Positions 24,318 to 24,927 of a stretch of 24,927 nt of DNA are shown piece by piece. Origin of the DNA: Candidatus Bathyarchaeota archaeon (lineage in GTDB: Archaea; Thermoproteota; CALKCG01; B24; JAGTQN01); NCBI GenBank assembly GCA_018396395.1, contig JAGTQN010000013.1, positions 1-24,927 on the forward strand. Reading direction: 5' to 3'. Under the pieces are notes generated by a model. It saw only the letters and a program-made list of their open reading frames with translations, was not told the origin of the DNA and did no database searches. Both the position numbers and the translations under genes were made by a program. Within the stretch, counting starts at the first letter, position 1. Every line of letters begins with the position of its first letter.

Positions 24318-24927
24318 TTAAGCCTTCCATATCGCCTCCTCTACAAGGCTTAGCATGGAAAGGGGCTAGGATGCGAAGGATCCGCATGGAGCCTTCCTTA
24401 AAGCCATATTAAGCCTTACGTAGTTATAGTAGCCTTTCCAGGCTTCAAGCCATGCATCCGCATGGCTGAAGGGCTTATGGCATATGCATGGAAGTAAAAG
24501 GTCGAAGAGAAGTCCTTAAGCCTACGCTTTACTTCCTTGCTTAGCCTTTTAGGAGGCTTTAGGAGGCTCCTATCATGGATGAGCCTTAGCCCTAGCTCCG
24601 AGGCTACTTTACTTTATGCCATACCATGGAGCCATATCGGCTACAATAATCCTTATGCCATAATTTTCCTTTCCTTAACTTAAGCTTCCTTAGGAATAGG
24701 TATGCTGTAACGTAACGTAACGTAAGGTTATTCCTCTCCTCGTCCAGCTGAGTTCTAAGGCTAGGATTCGCCTGGCCTTGATCTGGGCTCTAAGGCCATC
24801 CATTCCATATCCAGGCTTCCATCGAACGCCCCCCAGGTTTACGGTCCTCTCATCTCATCTCGTCAACGACTGCCGTCTTACCCTTATAGAAGGCTTCCGA
24901 AAGGCCTCCGAACCTATCGAATGGATC
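24318..24927 (-). pseudogene. Degraded DDE-type transposase remnant, 5' end outside window
   Basis: Read leftward from the window edge, fragments typical of archaeal DDE transposases appear in different frames with stops between them: TAVVDE near the edge, RILALELSWTRRG (about 24729-24770), AYLFLRKLKLR, IIVADMAPWYG (24618-24650, with the second catalytic Asp and the WY that often follows), ELGLRLIHDRS, WLEAWKGYYNYVRLNMAL (24399-24452), and LSLVEEAIWKA ending in TAA at 24318-24320. The general pattern resembles IS6/IS240-type transposases, but the expected RNxVER region with the catalytic Glu is not recognisable, so I leave the family open. A CGTAA pentamer repeat lies inside it. No intact terminal inverted repeats were identified. 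Confidence 0.75.
24706..24725. repeat. Pentamer repeat (CGTAA)x3 plus a variant unit
   Basis: TGTAA followed by three exact CGTAA units and then GGTTA, located within the transposase remnant between the fragments RILALELSWTRRG and AYLFLRKLKLR. Five-base units break the reading frame, so the expansion most likely followed loss of function. Confidence 0.92.

Overview
The window is archaeal chromosomal DNA. The markers are the large subunit of the D-family DNA polymerase (DP2), geranylgeranylglyceryl phosphate synthase (first ether bond of archaeal lipids), an archaeal Lhr-type helicase, many TTG/GTG starts, and GAGGTG-like ribosome-binding sites and TATA boxes of archaeal type. DP2 is absent from classical Crenarchaeota, so a Bathyarchaeia- or Korarchaeia-like lineage, or a euryarchaeal one, is more likely; I cannot place it further. 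Lys/Glu/Arg-rich proteins suggest a thermophile (inference).

Layout. (1) 126-8314, housekeeping: GGGP synthase, DP2 and a DUF402 protein run leftward as a probable operon, and the Lhr-like helicase diverges from them. (2) 8799-18816, an accessory carbohydrate/sugar-acid block: an amidohydrolase-superfamily enzyme, a heavily frameshifted alpha/beta-hydrolase (esterase-like) pseudogene, a mandelate-racemase-type acid-sugar dehydratase, two paralogous Gfo/Idh/MocA dehydrogenases, a CBM9-like protein, and a GlcF/GlcD-like Fe-S plus flavin 2-hydroxyacid dehydrogenase pair. Together they suggest import-independent processing of plant- or biofilm-derived sugars and sugar acids, but no substrate can be read from the sequence. 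(3) 18917-24215, branched-chain amino acid synthesis, all leftward: a LeuA-family synthase, IlvB and IlvN as a tight cluster, then IlvC behind a 444-bp AT-rich spacer with its own ribosome-binding site. (4) 24318 to the window end: remains of a DDE-type transposase.

The most unusual property is not a gene. Many non-coding gaps, one decayed transposase and two places in the DP2 gene carry short tandem repeats of period 5 or 6, some perfect and some degenerate. Units differ from site to site (AGAAT, TTTCC, ATCGT, TCAAAN, AAAAG, CGTAA). Those inside open reading frames are of period 6, which keeps frame; those of period 5 are only in non-coding or dead sequence. This looks like pervasive slippage-driven microsatellite growth in an archaeon.

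I see no rRNA, tRNA, CRISPR array, intein, or convincing new multi-gene defence system. Points needing attention in the annotation are the 5' end of the LeuA-family gene (no ATG/GTG/TTG precedes its conserved N-terminus in frame), the IlvB start, and the low-complexity N-terminus of DP2.
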